NCBI RefSeq assembly: GCF_003732705.1
Contig: NZ_MOBR01000002.1
Coordinates: 214,208 to 278,207 of the forward strand
DNA length: 64,000 bases
Source of the DNA: Pseudomonas frederiksbergensis
Lineage (GTDB): Bacteria > Pseudomonadota > Gammaproteobacteria > Pseudomonadales > Pseudomonadaceae
Reading direction: 5' to 3'
Numbering within the stretch: the stretch's first letter is position 1; each line of letters begins with the position of its first letter. Shown here piece after piece: positions 55,663 to 64,000 of the stretch. The notes beneath the pieces are model-generated. The model saw only the letters and a program-made list of their open reading frames with translations, was not told the DNA's origin and did no database searches. The translations under genes were made by a program, and so were the position numbers.

Positions 55663-57261
55663 TTAGTCTGCTGAGAGTTTAACATCCAGTTTCGCAAGAA
55701 GGTTTGGAATTTCACGACCGACTATCAGTTGTTCAAGCTGAAGGTAGGTGTCGATATACCGAACGATACGGGGCTGATGACCCATTTCCCGCCAGTCTAC
55801 GGCTTTCCCATCGTCATCTTTACGCGGCCGACTCGGCTCGAAGATTTCTTGATACTGACGTGGGGCGATGCCTTGGAACGGCTCAAAATTCACCTGGGTT
55901 CTCGATGCGGTCGGGGCATCAATGCTAATCGAGTCCTGGTGTAGCTGCTTAGCTTTGCTTTTCGGATACGGCTCGATATAAACGACACGCTTGATTCCAC
56001 TCGCCACAATATGCCGAGCACACATATGGCAGGGAAATGTTGTGCAGTACAGCGTCGCTCCAGCGACGGATACCCCTAAGCGCGCGGCGGACATCAGCGC
56101 AGCCATCTCAGCGTGAACGCTCCTGCCAAACTCTAGGATATTCATTATCCTACTGTTTTTAAGTATTTTTTTGTCTGCCCCGGAAATCAAATTTTGTACC
56201 AATGAGCTAATATCTTTTTCTGTTGCCTTGGCCGAAAGTAAGCCATTGGTATTTAGGCGTTCGAGCATTTCTCCCAAAACCTGTACCCGCTCGTCTGCCA
56301 TTGAGTCGACACCTTTTTGGAAATCACGGGCGTCATCTTTATCCCCCGGCCAATACAAATCGCCTCCGGACTTAGGGACGTCGTTGCATCCTACTGCGAT
56401 GATATCTCCCTCTGGTTTCAAGATAGCAGCGCCAACTTGTCGGTTTAGATCTGCTGACCGCAGCGCGGCAGATCTGGCGTGATATATGCCGTGCTCGTCG
56501 CGTGAGGGAGTGAGGAAGGAATTCCCAAATATGAGTTGTAGAAAACGGCCTATCTGAAAATCTATAGTTGATTTGTTCCTCCCGTCGACAAAAAGGTCAG
56601 CTAAGGGAAAAGCATCTTTTACATCTTGGCCGAGAGGGATGCTTTCTTCCTGTTCGTCCTTTTGAACTAACGCCTCGGCAATCGCTCGTGGATTAGTTCC
56701 AACTCCAAACTGGGACCTGCTTATTTTTTCTGATAAGGCGGTTACGCGGACATCGCGAGGCGAGTAGACCGAAATAAGAAAAAATCCTTTTCCATACACG
56801 GCCCGAAGCATTTCAACTTCTTTGGGATGCTTCAATGACCTCAAAATAAACGCGTGCCTTGAGGGCTTGCCACCGCTGTGGTCATCTCGAAGCTGCCGGA
56901 TTGCTGCTAATCCCAGCATCGCTACCGCGGCGCCCTCATTACCCTCAACCCTGAGCCTTGTTCCCGCATCCATGAGCGCAGTTATGCGTTCAGCTTCAGG
57001 CTTCGAGTTGTGAGAAGTATCAAAAAAGCTTTCTATCTGTTCGCTGAGCCTCACGACATGAGGAGTGTACTCGAGGCCATTCAGTTGGCTTTTCAATACC
57101 GCGATAACGGGGTCAAGGTTTACGCCAATCGGCCCTACTAACCCAAAGACCAGCTCGGGGTCTTTCTTGGGAGTTAAAGAGGAGACCTCCACTTCGGCGG
57201 GCGAGTTCTGATCAAGTTTTCGCCTATTTCGTTTTCTGCCTTCTGTGGATTTTTCTGCCAT
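55663..57261 (-). CDS. avcD: Anti-phage dCMP/dCTP deaminase, AvcD-like
   Basis: The 532-residue protein has two parts. Near residues 38-46 is a kinase-like P-loop fold (LVFGLVGPIGVNLDPVI, compare G-x4-GK loops). The C-terminal half is a zinc-dependent cytidine/deoxycytidylate deaminase with SADLNRQVGAAI, then HAE at 383-385 and PCHMC at 410-414. The pairing and the length of about 530 match AvcD (VC0175 type), which depletes dC nucleotides during phage infection. A basic N-terminal tail (GRKRNRRK) precedes it. ATG at 57261 is chosen; GTG at 57264 is an alternative. Identification is by domain pattern. Confidence 0.88.
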   Translation of the reverse strand: MAEKSTEGRKRNRRKLDQNSPAEVEVSSLTPKKDPELVFGLVGPIGVNLDPVIAVLKSQLNGLEYTPHVVRLSEQIESFFDTSHNSKPEAERITALMDAGTRLRVEGNEGAAVAMLGLAAIRQLRDDHSGGKPSRHAFILRSLKHPKEVEMLRAVYGKGFFLISVYSPRDVRVTALSEKISRSQFGVGTNPRAIAEALVQKDEQEESIPLGQDVKDAFPLADLFVDGRNKSTIDFQIGRFLQLIFGNSFLTPSRDEHGIYHARSAALRSADLNRQVGAAILKPEGDIIAVGCNDVPKSGGDLYWPGDKDDARDFQKGVDSMADERVQVLGEMLERLNTNGLLSAKATEKDISSLVQNLISGADKKILKNSRIMNILEFGRSVHAEMAALMSAARLGVSVAGATLYCTTFPCHMCARHIVASGIKRVVYIEPYPKSKAKQLHQDSISIDAPTASRTQVNFEPFQGIAPRQYQEIFEPSRPRKDDDGKAVDWREMGHQPRIVRYIDTYLQLEQLIVGREIPNLLAKLDVKLSAD

Positions 57262-57477
57262 CACATCACCAAATTTTTGGTTTTATCGGTCTGACGGATG
57301 CGTCAAAGGAAAGCAGGATGCCTTATCGGTTTACAGCACCTGTGTCTGCAATCTTTACCTTAGCTAGTTTTTCTCAAATATCCTGTTGCCGGAAGGCGAA
57401 TTACAAGTTGAGAGAATCTTTCCCCTCGATGCTTCCAAACCTTGAAAGCGCTCTGTGATGAATGGCTGCTACCGGCC
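57262..57477 (-). ncRNA. Candidate AvcI inhibitory RNA in the avcD leader
   Basis: In studied systems AvcD is held inactive by AvcI, an RNA encoded just upstream. Here the gap upstream of the deaminase is noncoding for about 215 bases before an IS-like element begins. A hairpin ACCAAAAATTTGGT is adjacent to the deaminase start and could mask its ribosome site. No RNA signature can be proven by eye. Confidence 0.3.
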
Positions 57478-57640
57478 GAGGCTGTGTAAAAACGTTTTAG
57501 AGCAGCTATGACGGTCAGAACCAGAACGAAAATCGCGTTCCTACGCAAATGTCAGGCCTGCCGGCTAGCCAAGCGCTGACAGATTTTACGTAGCAACGCA
57601 GACGTCCAAATGGTGTCTGCGTTTTTACACACTCTGGGCC
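57478..57640. mobile_element. MITE-like remnant with terminal inverted repeats
   Basis: TGTGTAAAAACG (57483-57494) and its exact inverse CGTTTTTACACA (57620-57631) bound a 160-base element with no coding capacity. It looks like the joined ends of a deleted insertion sequence. A related end (GGCTGTGTGAAAACGC) is seen at the window's right edge (about 63957). Confidence 0.6.
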
Positions 57641-57703
57641 AGAAGCGGACCGTTAATCCTACCTTCTTCATGAGTCTCTAATCTCCGCTTCCAGTCAGTT
57701 CTC

Positions 57704-59950
57704 TTACCCACCATCCCCATCGGGCTGGAGTTGTTGCTCGGCCAAAGCACTTCGGTGGAGGAAAACAAACTGGTGAGCAGTCATTCGCGCGGGGGTTCCC
57801 TCTTGGTGATACTGCGGGTCATCCAGATCGCCTCCATAGCGTGAACGCAGGTTCGCGGCGATGTAGTCTGGTGAAATCAATGAAGAGATATCGTCGTAGG
57901 TGTTGCGGCGAAGATCTGATCGAACCGGTAGACCGCTCTCTAGCTCCCACCCCTCCCCAATATAGGTGTCCAGAAAGTCATCCACGCGGACTGGGTCAGC
58001 ATCAAATAGTGCCCGTAGATTCGCTTCAACCTCTTCTTGATTTCGACCTTTCTGCCAGTACCAGTACAGGTGTGGCGCATCGCGCCCAGCCTGTACAAAT
58101 ATCGGTTCAGCGGCGTTCGCCTCACGGATGCGGTCGGCAAACAATCGATAGATAATGTCATTCGCCTCGTCTGGAAGGACTCGATGTTGCTCATGTCTAT
58201 CAGAGGAATGCGTAAGCCAGCGAGCGCATTCAATACCCATTGCCAAAGGCGACGCTGCCAAGACAACCGCTTCCACAGCAGCTTGCCTATCTGGCAGCGG
58301 AATACGCTTCATAAGTTGGGAGATGAGTATTCCAGCTTGCATCATCGTTCCGCCAAGTACGTATGGTCCACGCTCACGAGGAAGAAGATCGCCATTTCTA
58401 GCAACGGCTATTGCGATCGGTAATACAGAAGCCTCGTCTAGAGAGTCCGCGCGATTTCGCACCGCCTGAATCAACTGCGGCATAGCCCGTTTGGAATACG
58501 TACTGAGAAGAACACGCTGTGCGTCCGGATCGGCTACGACCAGGGCTTCTATCAATGCAGTCAAGTGACTATCCGCTATATCCCCTTCGGGTACTCCGTA
58601 AACGAAATAGCGCTTGAAGTATCTACCAGAGCAGATGCGTTGCTCTCCGGCCCATTTTTCCTCCCATTCCCCCCCGTACATCATGTTGCTAACTCGAGGA
58701 AATAACGGCTTCAATAGTCCATCTCGTACCTTCTCACGCTCTTCTGGGGTCGATGCCGGCATCGCGGTTTCAAGAAGCCTGCTAAGAGGCGAAGGGGGCC
58801 GTTCCAATCCTTTAAGAACCTCACGAGGCTCCCCTTTCAGAAATAAGTCGGGGTTGTCACGAATAGCCGCATAGAGTTTTGGGTACAACACCCGCACCCC
58901 CTCAACGAGCATGAACTCGGCAATGTTCACTTCGCCGCTCACAAGAGGTAACGCAAACGTCAGCGCATTCGTGTACAGCTTCGCAATCCTTGGGGTCTCT
59001 AGCTTCGGTTCGAGTCCGTCCACAAAATAACGCGAGAAGACGTCGACCTGGCGCTGGTCGAGGACAATGCCTGCTTGGCCCAGAGCATGATCGATACCTT
59101 CAAAAGTGATCTGACGCAGACTCATACGGTCGGCGGGCGGCAGATGCAAAGGCACTTGGATGATCTTTTCAAGAAACGCCCGTCCGGCTTCTTGTCCACC
59201 TGCACCGTATCGTTCACCTAATGCGGCGGCGACTACATCGTCGTCGAAAGCCAATACGTAGCAGGTGTACTTAAAACTTGCCGAGAGCTTTACCAGCTTG
59301 AAGATGGCATTTGTTTCGTCTCTGTCTAGCCGGTCAATGTCATCGATAAGGATGACCAGCCTTTTTCCACTCTGGCCTAGAAGAGCGTCGATCTGGTCTT
59401 TGAGTTGATCGAGACTGACCTTGGATAATGATTCCCCAATATTCTTCGCCGCTTCCCCGGGATTGATTTCAACGCCCGGTAGAGCGACTGAGATGACAGA
59501 CAAAATACCGCCGTAGGATTCAAGCAGTGCTGCCGCTTTTTCTTTGAATGCCGGCTCCTTGCCTAGAGCCTCAGCCAAGGTGGCGAAGAATCCACGCAGA
59601 AGCGCATCCTCAGAAGGGAAGTGCCAAGGATTGAAACGTATTGATATGACTTGCTCGTATTGATCAAGCGACTCTTCCATCATTTTGAGGACGGAAGTCT
59701 TGCCATCGCCCCACGGGCCAAATAGGCCGATGACAATGCTGGATGGATCGCGACGCTTGGCTATTGTCTCGGCAATTCGCGCTGAGAATAGCGCTCGCCC
59801 GAACCGGTCTTGGGTTTTAGATGCGATGGGCTCATCCGATAAATACTGATTGTCCTCTTGATCATGTTCTGATTTCTGAGTCCCGGGGTCAGTAGCCGAT
59901 GATGTCGAATTGGGAGTTTGACGGTTAAAAAGTTTGAGAATCCATTTCAT
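57704..59950 (-). CDS. KAP-family P-loop NTPase
   Basis: This 748-residue protein has a KAP NTPase domain in its N-terminal half. Walker A GLFGPWGDGKTS lies at about residues 75-86. The KAP-type FNPWHF (106-111) and Walker B VILIDDIDR (199-207) follow, then a sensor region (LAFDDDVVAAAL). A hydrophobic segment between Walker A and B (about 149-160) may contact the membrane. The C-terminal half is helical and unclassified. KAP proteins are common in anti-phage clusters. It is read in the same direction as the deaminase, 440 bases upstream. Confidence 0.86.
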   Translation of the reverse strand: MKWILKLFNRQTPNSTSSATDPGTQKSEHDQEDNQYLSDEPIASKTQDRFGRALFSARIAETIAKRRDPSSIVIGLFGPWGDGKTSVLKMMEESLDQYEQVISIRFNPWHFPSEDALLRGFFATLAEALGKEPAFKEKAAALLESYGGILSVISVALPGVEINPGEAAKNIGESLSKVSLDQLKDQIDALLGQSGKRLVILIDDIDRLDRDETNAIFKLVKLSASFKYTCYVLAFDDDVVAAALGERYGAGGQEAGRAFLEKIIQVPLHLPPADRMSLRQITFEGIDHALGQAGIVLDQRQVDVFSRYFVDGLEPKLETPRIAKLYTNALTFALPLVSGEVNIAEFMLVEGVRVLYPKLYAAIRDNPDLFLKGEPREVLKGLERPPSPLSRLLETAMPASTPEEREKVRDGLLKPLFPRVSNMMYGGEWEEKWAGEQRICSGRYFKRYFVYGVPEGDIADSHLTALIEALVVADPDAQRVLLSTYSKRAMPQLIQAVRNRADSLDEASVLPIAIAVARNGDLLPRERGPYVLGGTMMQAGILISQLMKRIPLPDRQAAVEAVVLAASPLAMGIECARWLTHSSDRHEQHRVLPDEANDIIYRLFADRIREANAAEPIFVQAGRDAPHLYWYWQKGRNQEEVEANLRALFDADPVRVDDFLDTYIGEGWELESGLPVRSDLRRNTYDDISSLISPDYIAANLRSRYGGDLDDPQYHQEGTPARMTAHQFVFLHRSALAEQQLQPDGDGG

Positions 59951-60297
59951 TGCCTTCCCCTTTTCACTCCTCGGTCTGTATACGCTATCGCGGACAGGTG
60001 AGGCAGTAACCGAGCGCTAGAAATAACTCAGGATGTTTTCGACTGTCCATGCTGCTATTTTCAACCACAGCCACCCTATATGGTTCCGACCAGTTCGGGC
60101 CGAGAGTAGGAACGTGGTGCCAAACACTTTGGTTGTCAGAAAGTGGCTGATCGCACCCGCGAGCCTCCACAAAATGACTTCAATGTGCTGCCGACCTTGA
60201 GGCACAAAGCGTTTTTTCTGGGCGATAAATTAATTTAAGCACCTCCAGATAAACTGTCCATGGATCGAAGCTTCAACAACGTCAGGGATAAGTTGTC
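59951..60297. other. Divergent intergenic region, no gene found
   Basis: The 350 bases separate the KAP gene and the SEC-C-tailed gene, which are read in opposite directions. They hold short open frames without ribosome sites and no recognised repeat, so both promoters are presumably here. Confidence 0.55.
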
Positions 60298-62631
60298 ATG
60301 AACAAAAAAAACTTGAAAGAGGACAATTTCTCCCTGTTAAAAGGTATGGAGGCTACTGCCGCTCGCATGCGCGAACTGATTGTCGCCATGCCTCCGCACG
60401 ATCTGCTCGGATACATCTACGCCCAGCATGTGATGAAAGCGATGGCAGATCAAAGCGTCACTCAGGTAGCGCAGGAGGCGGACGCCCCTGATGATCTGAT
60501 CAACGAAAATCAGTTCCTGCTGGAGTACGTTCATGCGGTTCTCGCCTCAGACGTCTCCCCTCCGGACGTAAAGTTCGACGAAGCCAAATGCGCCGTGCTG
60601 TTTGAACTTAGCCGAAAACTACGAGAGCAAGCCATGTTGTTCGCCATAGCCTCGTCCGCCGCTACCAAAGACGGCGTCTTTGGCCCCGACACTGCCGACA
60701 TTGAATTTCGGGCGAAATCCACGTGGGTCATGCTACGTGGGAACCGCTACCAAGTCTTAGAAGGTGAGTTCTATTGTTACGTTTTGGCGCCACATGATGA
60801 TGTCCTGAAAGAAGTGTACGGTGTTAGTGCCGCCGATATCGCGGAAGGCTTCCAGGCCATGGCCGATGCCACGCGTACAGGGCATGCCAACGCAATCACG
60901 GTAATGATGAACCAGTTTGAGGCAGCACACGCCTTCGCTGCGGCACAAGGCAAGCGACTGGAGCACGCCATGGAGGCGTGGGTTGCGGCCAATATGGAGC
61001 AAATGGAAGCAGCCAGGCGGGCCATGGATGACATGTTTCGGGGCGGTATAGCCAACGTAAGCCTACACACGAAGCTGCCGCAGACGCTGCTAGCGGATTT
61101 GGCGTACCGACGCGGAGAAGAAACCGAGTTCTTCGCAGCAGGTGACTTCGCGGGGACACCCTACCGGACACTACCTGCCCGGAAGAAACCACTAATCCAG
61201 CTTGGTTCAGACTACTACGCCGTTGATCCATGCTTCACCCGTGATGCGGGATATCGCGCGCTTCTCTATAACCTTCTTCAGCGAAAACCTGACTACAAGA
61301 AGATTTTTGAAAGTCGGCAGAAGACGATGAGCGAAGCCGCCTTCGCCGATATCCTGGCCATTCAGCTTCCCGGCGCCGCAGTTTTCCAAGAGATCTACTA
61401 CAAAGACCCAGCTACCAAAAAGTGGTCCGAAAACGACACTCTCATCCTGATAGATGACGTGTTGTTCTTGGTTGAAGCCAAGGCTGGCGCGGCCGCAACT
61501 ATTGCATCGCCAGCACTTGATTTTGGTCGCCATGCCCAGTCTGTTCAGGATTTGGTACTCAAGGCCTACAAGCAATGTGAGCGCTTTTTCAATTATCTCA
61601 ACTCTGCGGATGAAGTGCCGCTCTACCACTTAGTGAACGGTAAATACGAAGAGTGTGGGTGTGTCCGCCGCTCCGACTACCGCGTGATGGTGCCGATTGG
61701 GCTCACGGTCGAGTCGTTCTCTCCCTTCTCGACGTACTGCAAGGAACTGCCACAGATTGAGCCGTTACTTGGAAAGTACGCCTTCGTTTCGTTGTCCATT
61801 GATGACTTGTTCGTGCTCAAGCGCTTTCTGCCCACTCCCGGCGAGTTCTCTCACTACATGGAGGTGCGGCAGGCCGTGGCGGGGAAACGCCACGCTCATC
61901 TCTTCGATGAGTTCGACCACTTGGGCGCGTACCTGAAGATAAACCGTTTCGATCAAACTATTGCTGACCAGTTAATGGGTGGTAAGTCGAAAATGCTTAT
62001 CTGGGACGGCATGAGCGACATCGTCGACAAAAGCTTTGTGGGTGAAAACTGGGAAAGCACGCCGTATCCGACGCAGGACTTTCCGGAGGAAGTGCTTAGG
62101 CTGCTTGAAGCGCTTAACGCCAGCCGGGCAGACGGATGGCTTTCAGCGGAGAGTCATATCCGTGATTTAGGAGAAGAAAATCGAAATAATCTGGCAAAGA
62201 CGCTATTCGACCTACGCCAAACCTTGAACCAGCACCCCGCCCGTTACTTTCTAGTATCCGAGGGCGGCGAACCGATATTCGTTTGGCTACAACTAAACGA
62301 CCACCAAATTGATTGGACTAAGGCAAATGACAAGGCCAGAGCAGCTGCCCTGGCCGTCAAGGCCTCTAACATCATCGGTATCGTCGCGGAGGTTAGTACC
62401 GATGGAATCTATCACCGGGCGCAATCTTTCAAGGTCCACGTACCGACAGAGCGAACGGAAGAAAACGCCCATTTTTACGATGAAGGCGAGCGAATGGCTC
62501 AATCCACGCGGACGGTAAATCTCAGTCAACCTAAAAAAGTTATCCCTACCTTGAATATTAAAAAAACGGGGCGGAATGATCCGTGTCCGTGCGGCAGTGG
62601 TGCAAAATTTAAAAAGTGCCACGGCCTTTAA
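60298..62631 (+). CDS. Large protein with nuclease-like core and C-terminal SEC-C motif
   Basis: This 777-residue protein begins with a helical region (1-330). In the centre lies a PD-(D/E)XK-like pattern: E in AAVFQEIYYKD, D in LILIDDVLF, and EAK in LVEAKAG, about residues 360-396. The tail TGRNDPCPCGSGAKFKKCHG (761-776) is a SEC-C zinc-binding motif of the SecA type. The pattern suggests a nuclease or nucleic-acid effector. I do not recognise a named family, and the nuclease call is an inference from spacing. The start ATG (60298) has an AGGGA site. Confidence 0.65.
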   Translation: MNKKNLKEDNFSLLKGMEATAARMRELIVAMPPHDLLGYIYAQHVMKAMADQSVTQVAQEADAPDDLINENQFLLEYVHAVLASDVSPPDVKFDEAKCAVLFELSRKLREQAMLFAIASSAATKDGVFGPDTADIEFRAKSTWVMLRGNRYQVLEGEFYCYVLAPHDDVLKEVYGVSAADIAEGFQAMADATRTGHANAITVMMNQFEAAHAFAAAQGKRLEHAMEAWVAANMEQMEAARRAMDDMFRGGIANVSLHTKLPQTLLADLAYRRGEETEFFAAGDFAGTPYRTLPARKKPLIQLGSDYYAVDPCFTRDAGYRALLYNLLQRKPDYKKIFESRQKTMSEAAFADILAIQLPGAAVFQEIYYKDPATKKWSENDTLILIDDVLFLVEAKAGAAATIASPALDFGRHAQSVQDLVLKAYKQCERFFNYLNSADEVPLYHLVNGKYEECGCVRRSDYRVMVPIGLTVESFSPFSTYCKELPQIEPLLGKYAFVSLSIDDLFVLKRFLPTPGEFSHYMEVRQAVAGKRHAHLFDEFDHLGAYLKINRFDQTIADQLMGGKSKMLIWDGMSDIVDKSFVGENWESTPYPTQDFPEEVLRLLEALNASRADGWLSAESHIRDLGEENRNNLAKTLFDLRQTLNQHPARYFLVSEGGEPIFVWLQLNDHQIDWTKANDKARAAALAVKASNIIGIVAEVSTDGIYHRAQSFKVHVPTERTEENAHFYDEGERMAQSTRTVNLSQPKKVIPTLNIKKTGRNDPCPCGSGAKFKKCHGL

Positions 62632-62767
62632 AAATACCACGCACCCTAATGTCTGCTATCGACAGCTAATTGATATTCAAATATTGGATGGGCCGAAAGG
62701 CAGATTTGGGTCATCACCCGTGCAAGACAATTGCAGGAGCAGCAAGATGATGCGTGAAGGGGGAAAT

Positions 62768-63262
62768 ATGAACCTGGTCGAACAGGCGCTGGAGGCAGAG
62801 CTGCCGAAGCTGGCTATTGATTTCTTCGTCGTGTTCTCTAGATTCGAGTGCGCACTTAAGAGGTCTGGGACGTAAGCAATTGGCAACGATGAAAGGGTAG
62901 ATCCTGACTGGGATGGTTTTGCCCGAGACCTTGGCCCGGACTTCCTGAGCGATGTCATCGCCCGAGGAATTGCCCCTGTCTTAGTTGGCAATCCGCCCAA
63001 AAAGCAAGTAAAGCTCGCCAATGGGGAACTTGGATGGAAGGACATGGGCGCAGTGAAGAGCTCGGCTGATCTCTTTCTTGCGATCCGCCGAGCGAGAAAT
63101 AACCTCGCCCACGGCGCGAAATATCAAGACGGCGGCGCTGGTCATCCGGATTTCGTTGAGGGCTCTGAAAGAAACGATGCGCTTCTCGGCCAGTCACTGG
63201 ATGTGATGAGCTTGGCTCTGAAAACTCGCCCGGATATCCACACTTTTTTTCGGCGCTACTGA
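62768..63262 (+). pseudogene. HEPN-like gene broken by an in-frame TAA
   Basis: A good AGGGGG site precedes ATG 62768. The frame reads MNLVEQALEAELPKLAIDF...CALKRSGT, then TAA (62873-62875), then continues in the same frame for 128 codons as AIGNDERVDPDWDGFARD...SSADLFLAIRRARNNLAHG...HTFFRRY to TGA 63262. The codon context suggests that TAA replaced a tyrosine codon (TAC or TAT). The RNNLAH element is an R-x4-H motif typical of HEPN domains. The gene is followed nine bases later by the MltR-like gene. Confidence 0.75.
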
Positions 63263-63271
63263 GGAGCAGCT

Positions 63272-63790
63272 ATGAACGATATTCCCCAGCCAATTTCGGA
63301 GACTCATCCGCATCTCAGCGGCTTCATGGACTTCCTTGCCGACTGCAACAAAGAGACAGAGCGCGGAACTGCATTGGCTGCTGCTGCAATGCTCGATGAG
63401 CAGCTTGCTCGGATCATCGAGTCCTTCCTCATCCCTAACAAAGGGAGTAAGTCTCTGCTTGGCGGCCTCAATGCGCCGCTTGGAACATTCTCCGCACGCA
63501 TAGCTTCCTCGTTCGCCTTGGGCCTTTTATCTGAAGTCGAGTACAGAGACTGCGAGTTGATCCGAAAGGTGCGCAACGAATTTGCGCATCAAATCAAGGT
63601 GTCATTCAAGAATGAGAAGATCGCGAGTCTCTGTGCGCTACTTCAGCTTTCGGCGAAAAGCTATGGCGATGTTCACGTTGACACCAGAGGCCAGTTCACC
63701 ACTGCGGCAGTCGCTCTGATCTTGAATTTGACGAATCGCCCACACTACGTTGGGCAAAGGCGATTACAGGCGGAGAACTGGAAGACGTAA
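63272..63790 (+). CDS. MltR-like protein with R-N-x3-H motif
   Basis: The 172-residue protein resembles the MltR family (mannitol operon repressor fold): CNKETERGTALAAAAMLDEQLARIIESF and GLLSEVEYRDCELIRKVRNEFAHQ. RNEFAH (residues 101-106) is an R-x4-H motif as found in HEPN RNases. It has no mannitol genes nearby, so a regulatory role in sugar use is doubtful. Its start follows GAGGAG, and it is probably co-transcribed with the broken gene before it. Confidence 0.7.
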   Translation: MNDIPQPISETHPHLSGFMDFLADCNKETERGTALAAAAMLDEQLARIIESFLIPNKGSKSLLGGLNAPLGTFSARIASSFALGLLSEVEYRDCELIRKVRNEFAHQIKVSFKNEKIASLCALLQLSAKSYGDVHVDTRGQFTTAAVALILNLTNRPHYVGQRRLQAENWKT

Positions 63791-64000
63791 CCCTTGCTAT
63801 CCGCCGCATCGTGAACATGTCTGCCTATAGCCTAAAGGTGTCGCTCAGCCCTCCATTGCCTGAATTCCGCTAATGGTCACGCTCCCCCAGTCCCCTATCG
63901 CGACCGGCTGCAATGGGTCGATTGCTGCCTGTTGCGAAAGGCAACAATGGGTCCAGGCTGTGTGAAAACGCGCTAAATACCTCGAAAACTGAGAGGCGCG
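63791..64000. other. Right edge of the window: intergenic with IS-like end
   Basis: No gene is visible. GGCTGTGTGAAAACGC near 63957 resembles the terminal repeat of the element at 57478, so another mobile sequence may begin here and continue beyond the window. Confidence 0.45.

Noticed and set aside
57360..57548. 62-residue minus-strand frame in the deaminase leader
   Set aside because: It crosses the inverted end of the MITE-like element and has no domain, so it is treated as noncoding.
59985..60205. Short minus-strand frames between the KAP and SEC-C-tailed genes
   Set aside because: They are mutually overlapping, without ribosome sites or family character.

Overview
The window is chromosomal DNA of a fluorescent-group Pseudomonas. 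This is inferred from the gene order (typA-thiI-glnA-ntrBC, secB-grxC-gpmI-envC-ctpA, the hisBHAF cluster, mutY-yggX), from many REP/REPIN-type intergenic repeats, and from high-GC codon use. No species can be named from the sequence alone.

Core part (1 to about 49.4 kb). On the minus strand lie a DUF2339/DUF3999 membrane pair, glycogen phosphorylase, BipA/TypA and ThiI. A nitrogen-control block follows: glnA behind a sigma-54 promoter, two DUF4124 proteins, then ntrB-ntrC behind a sigma-54 promoter and a strong NtrC box. After ntrC, a third sigma-54 promoter drives three tandem structured repeats that I interpret as the processed small RNA NrsZ. Next come trmL, secB, grxC, a rhodanese-like protein lacking its cysteine, gpmI, envC, ctpA and a YibQ-type deacetylase. 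Then a periplasmic binding protein, hisF/hisA/DUF2164/hisH/hisB, an OFA-family transporter, a PanZ-like acetyltransferase, an AsmA protein, mutY, yggX and tRNA-Phe. A patch of less conserved genes follows: three paralogous lysine-rich-N-terminus proteins, a DUF1016/YhcG nuclease and an alpha/beta hydrolase. The core part ends with gabP, a four-gene basic amino acid ABC transporter, two methyltransferases and tRNA-Thr.

Accessory part (about 49.4 to 64 kb, just after tRNA-Thr). Base composition and gene content change. It begins with a RES-domain protein. Next is a 4.1 kb IS66-family element bounded by 8-bp direct repeats that carries non-transposase cargo and the trace of a second IS66 copy. 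A defence-type cluster follows: an AvcD-like dCMP/dCTP deaminase with a 58-residue companion and a noncoding leader where the AvcI RNA would lie, a KAP-family P-loop NTPase, a 777-residue protein with a nuclease-like core and a SEC-C zinc tail, a gene broken by one nonsense codon, and an MltR-like protein. The last two each carry an R-N-x3-H motif. No integrase is in the window, so the island probably runs past the right edge.

How the genes work together: nitrogen status sensed by NtrB/NtrC would act on glnA, on ntrBC and on NrsZ within about 6.5 kb. SecB, GrxC, EnvC and CtpA serve the envelope and protein quality. The right end looks like a stack of anti-phage genes. The AvcD module and the cargo-carrying IS66 are the most rewarding parts for follow-up.
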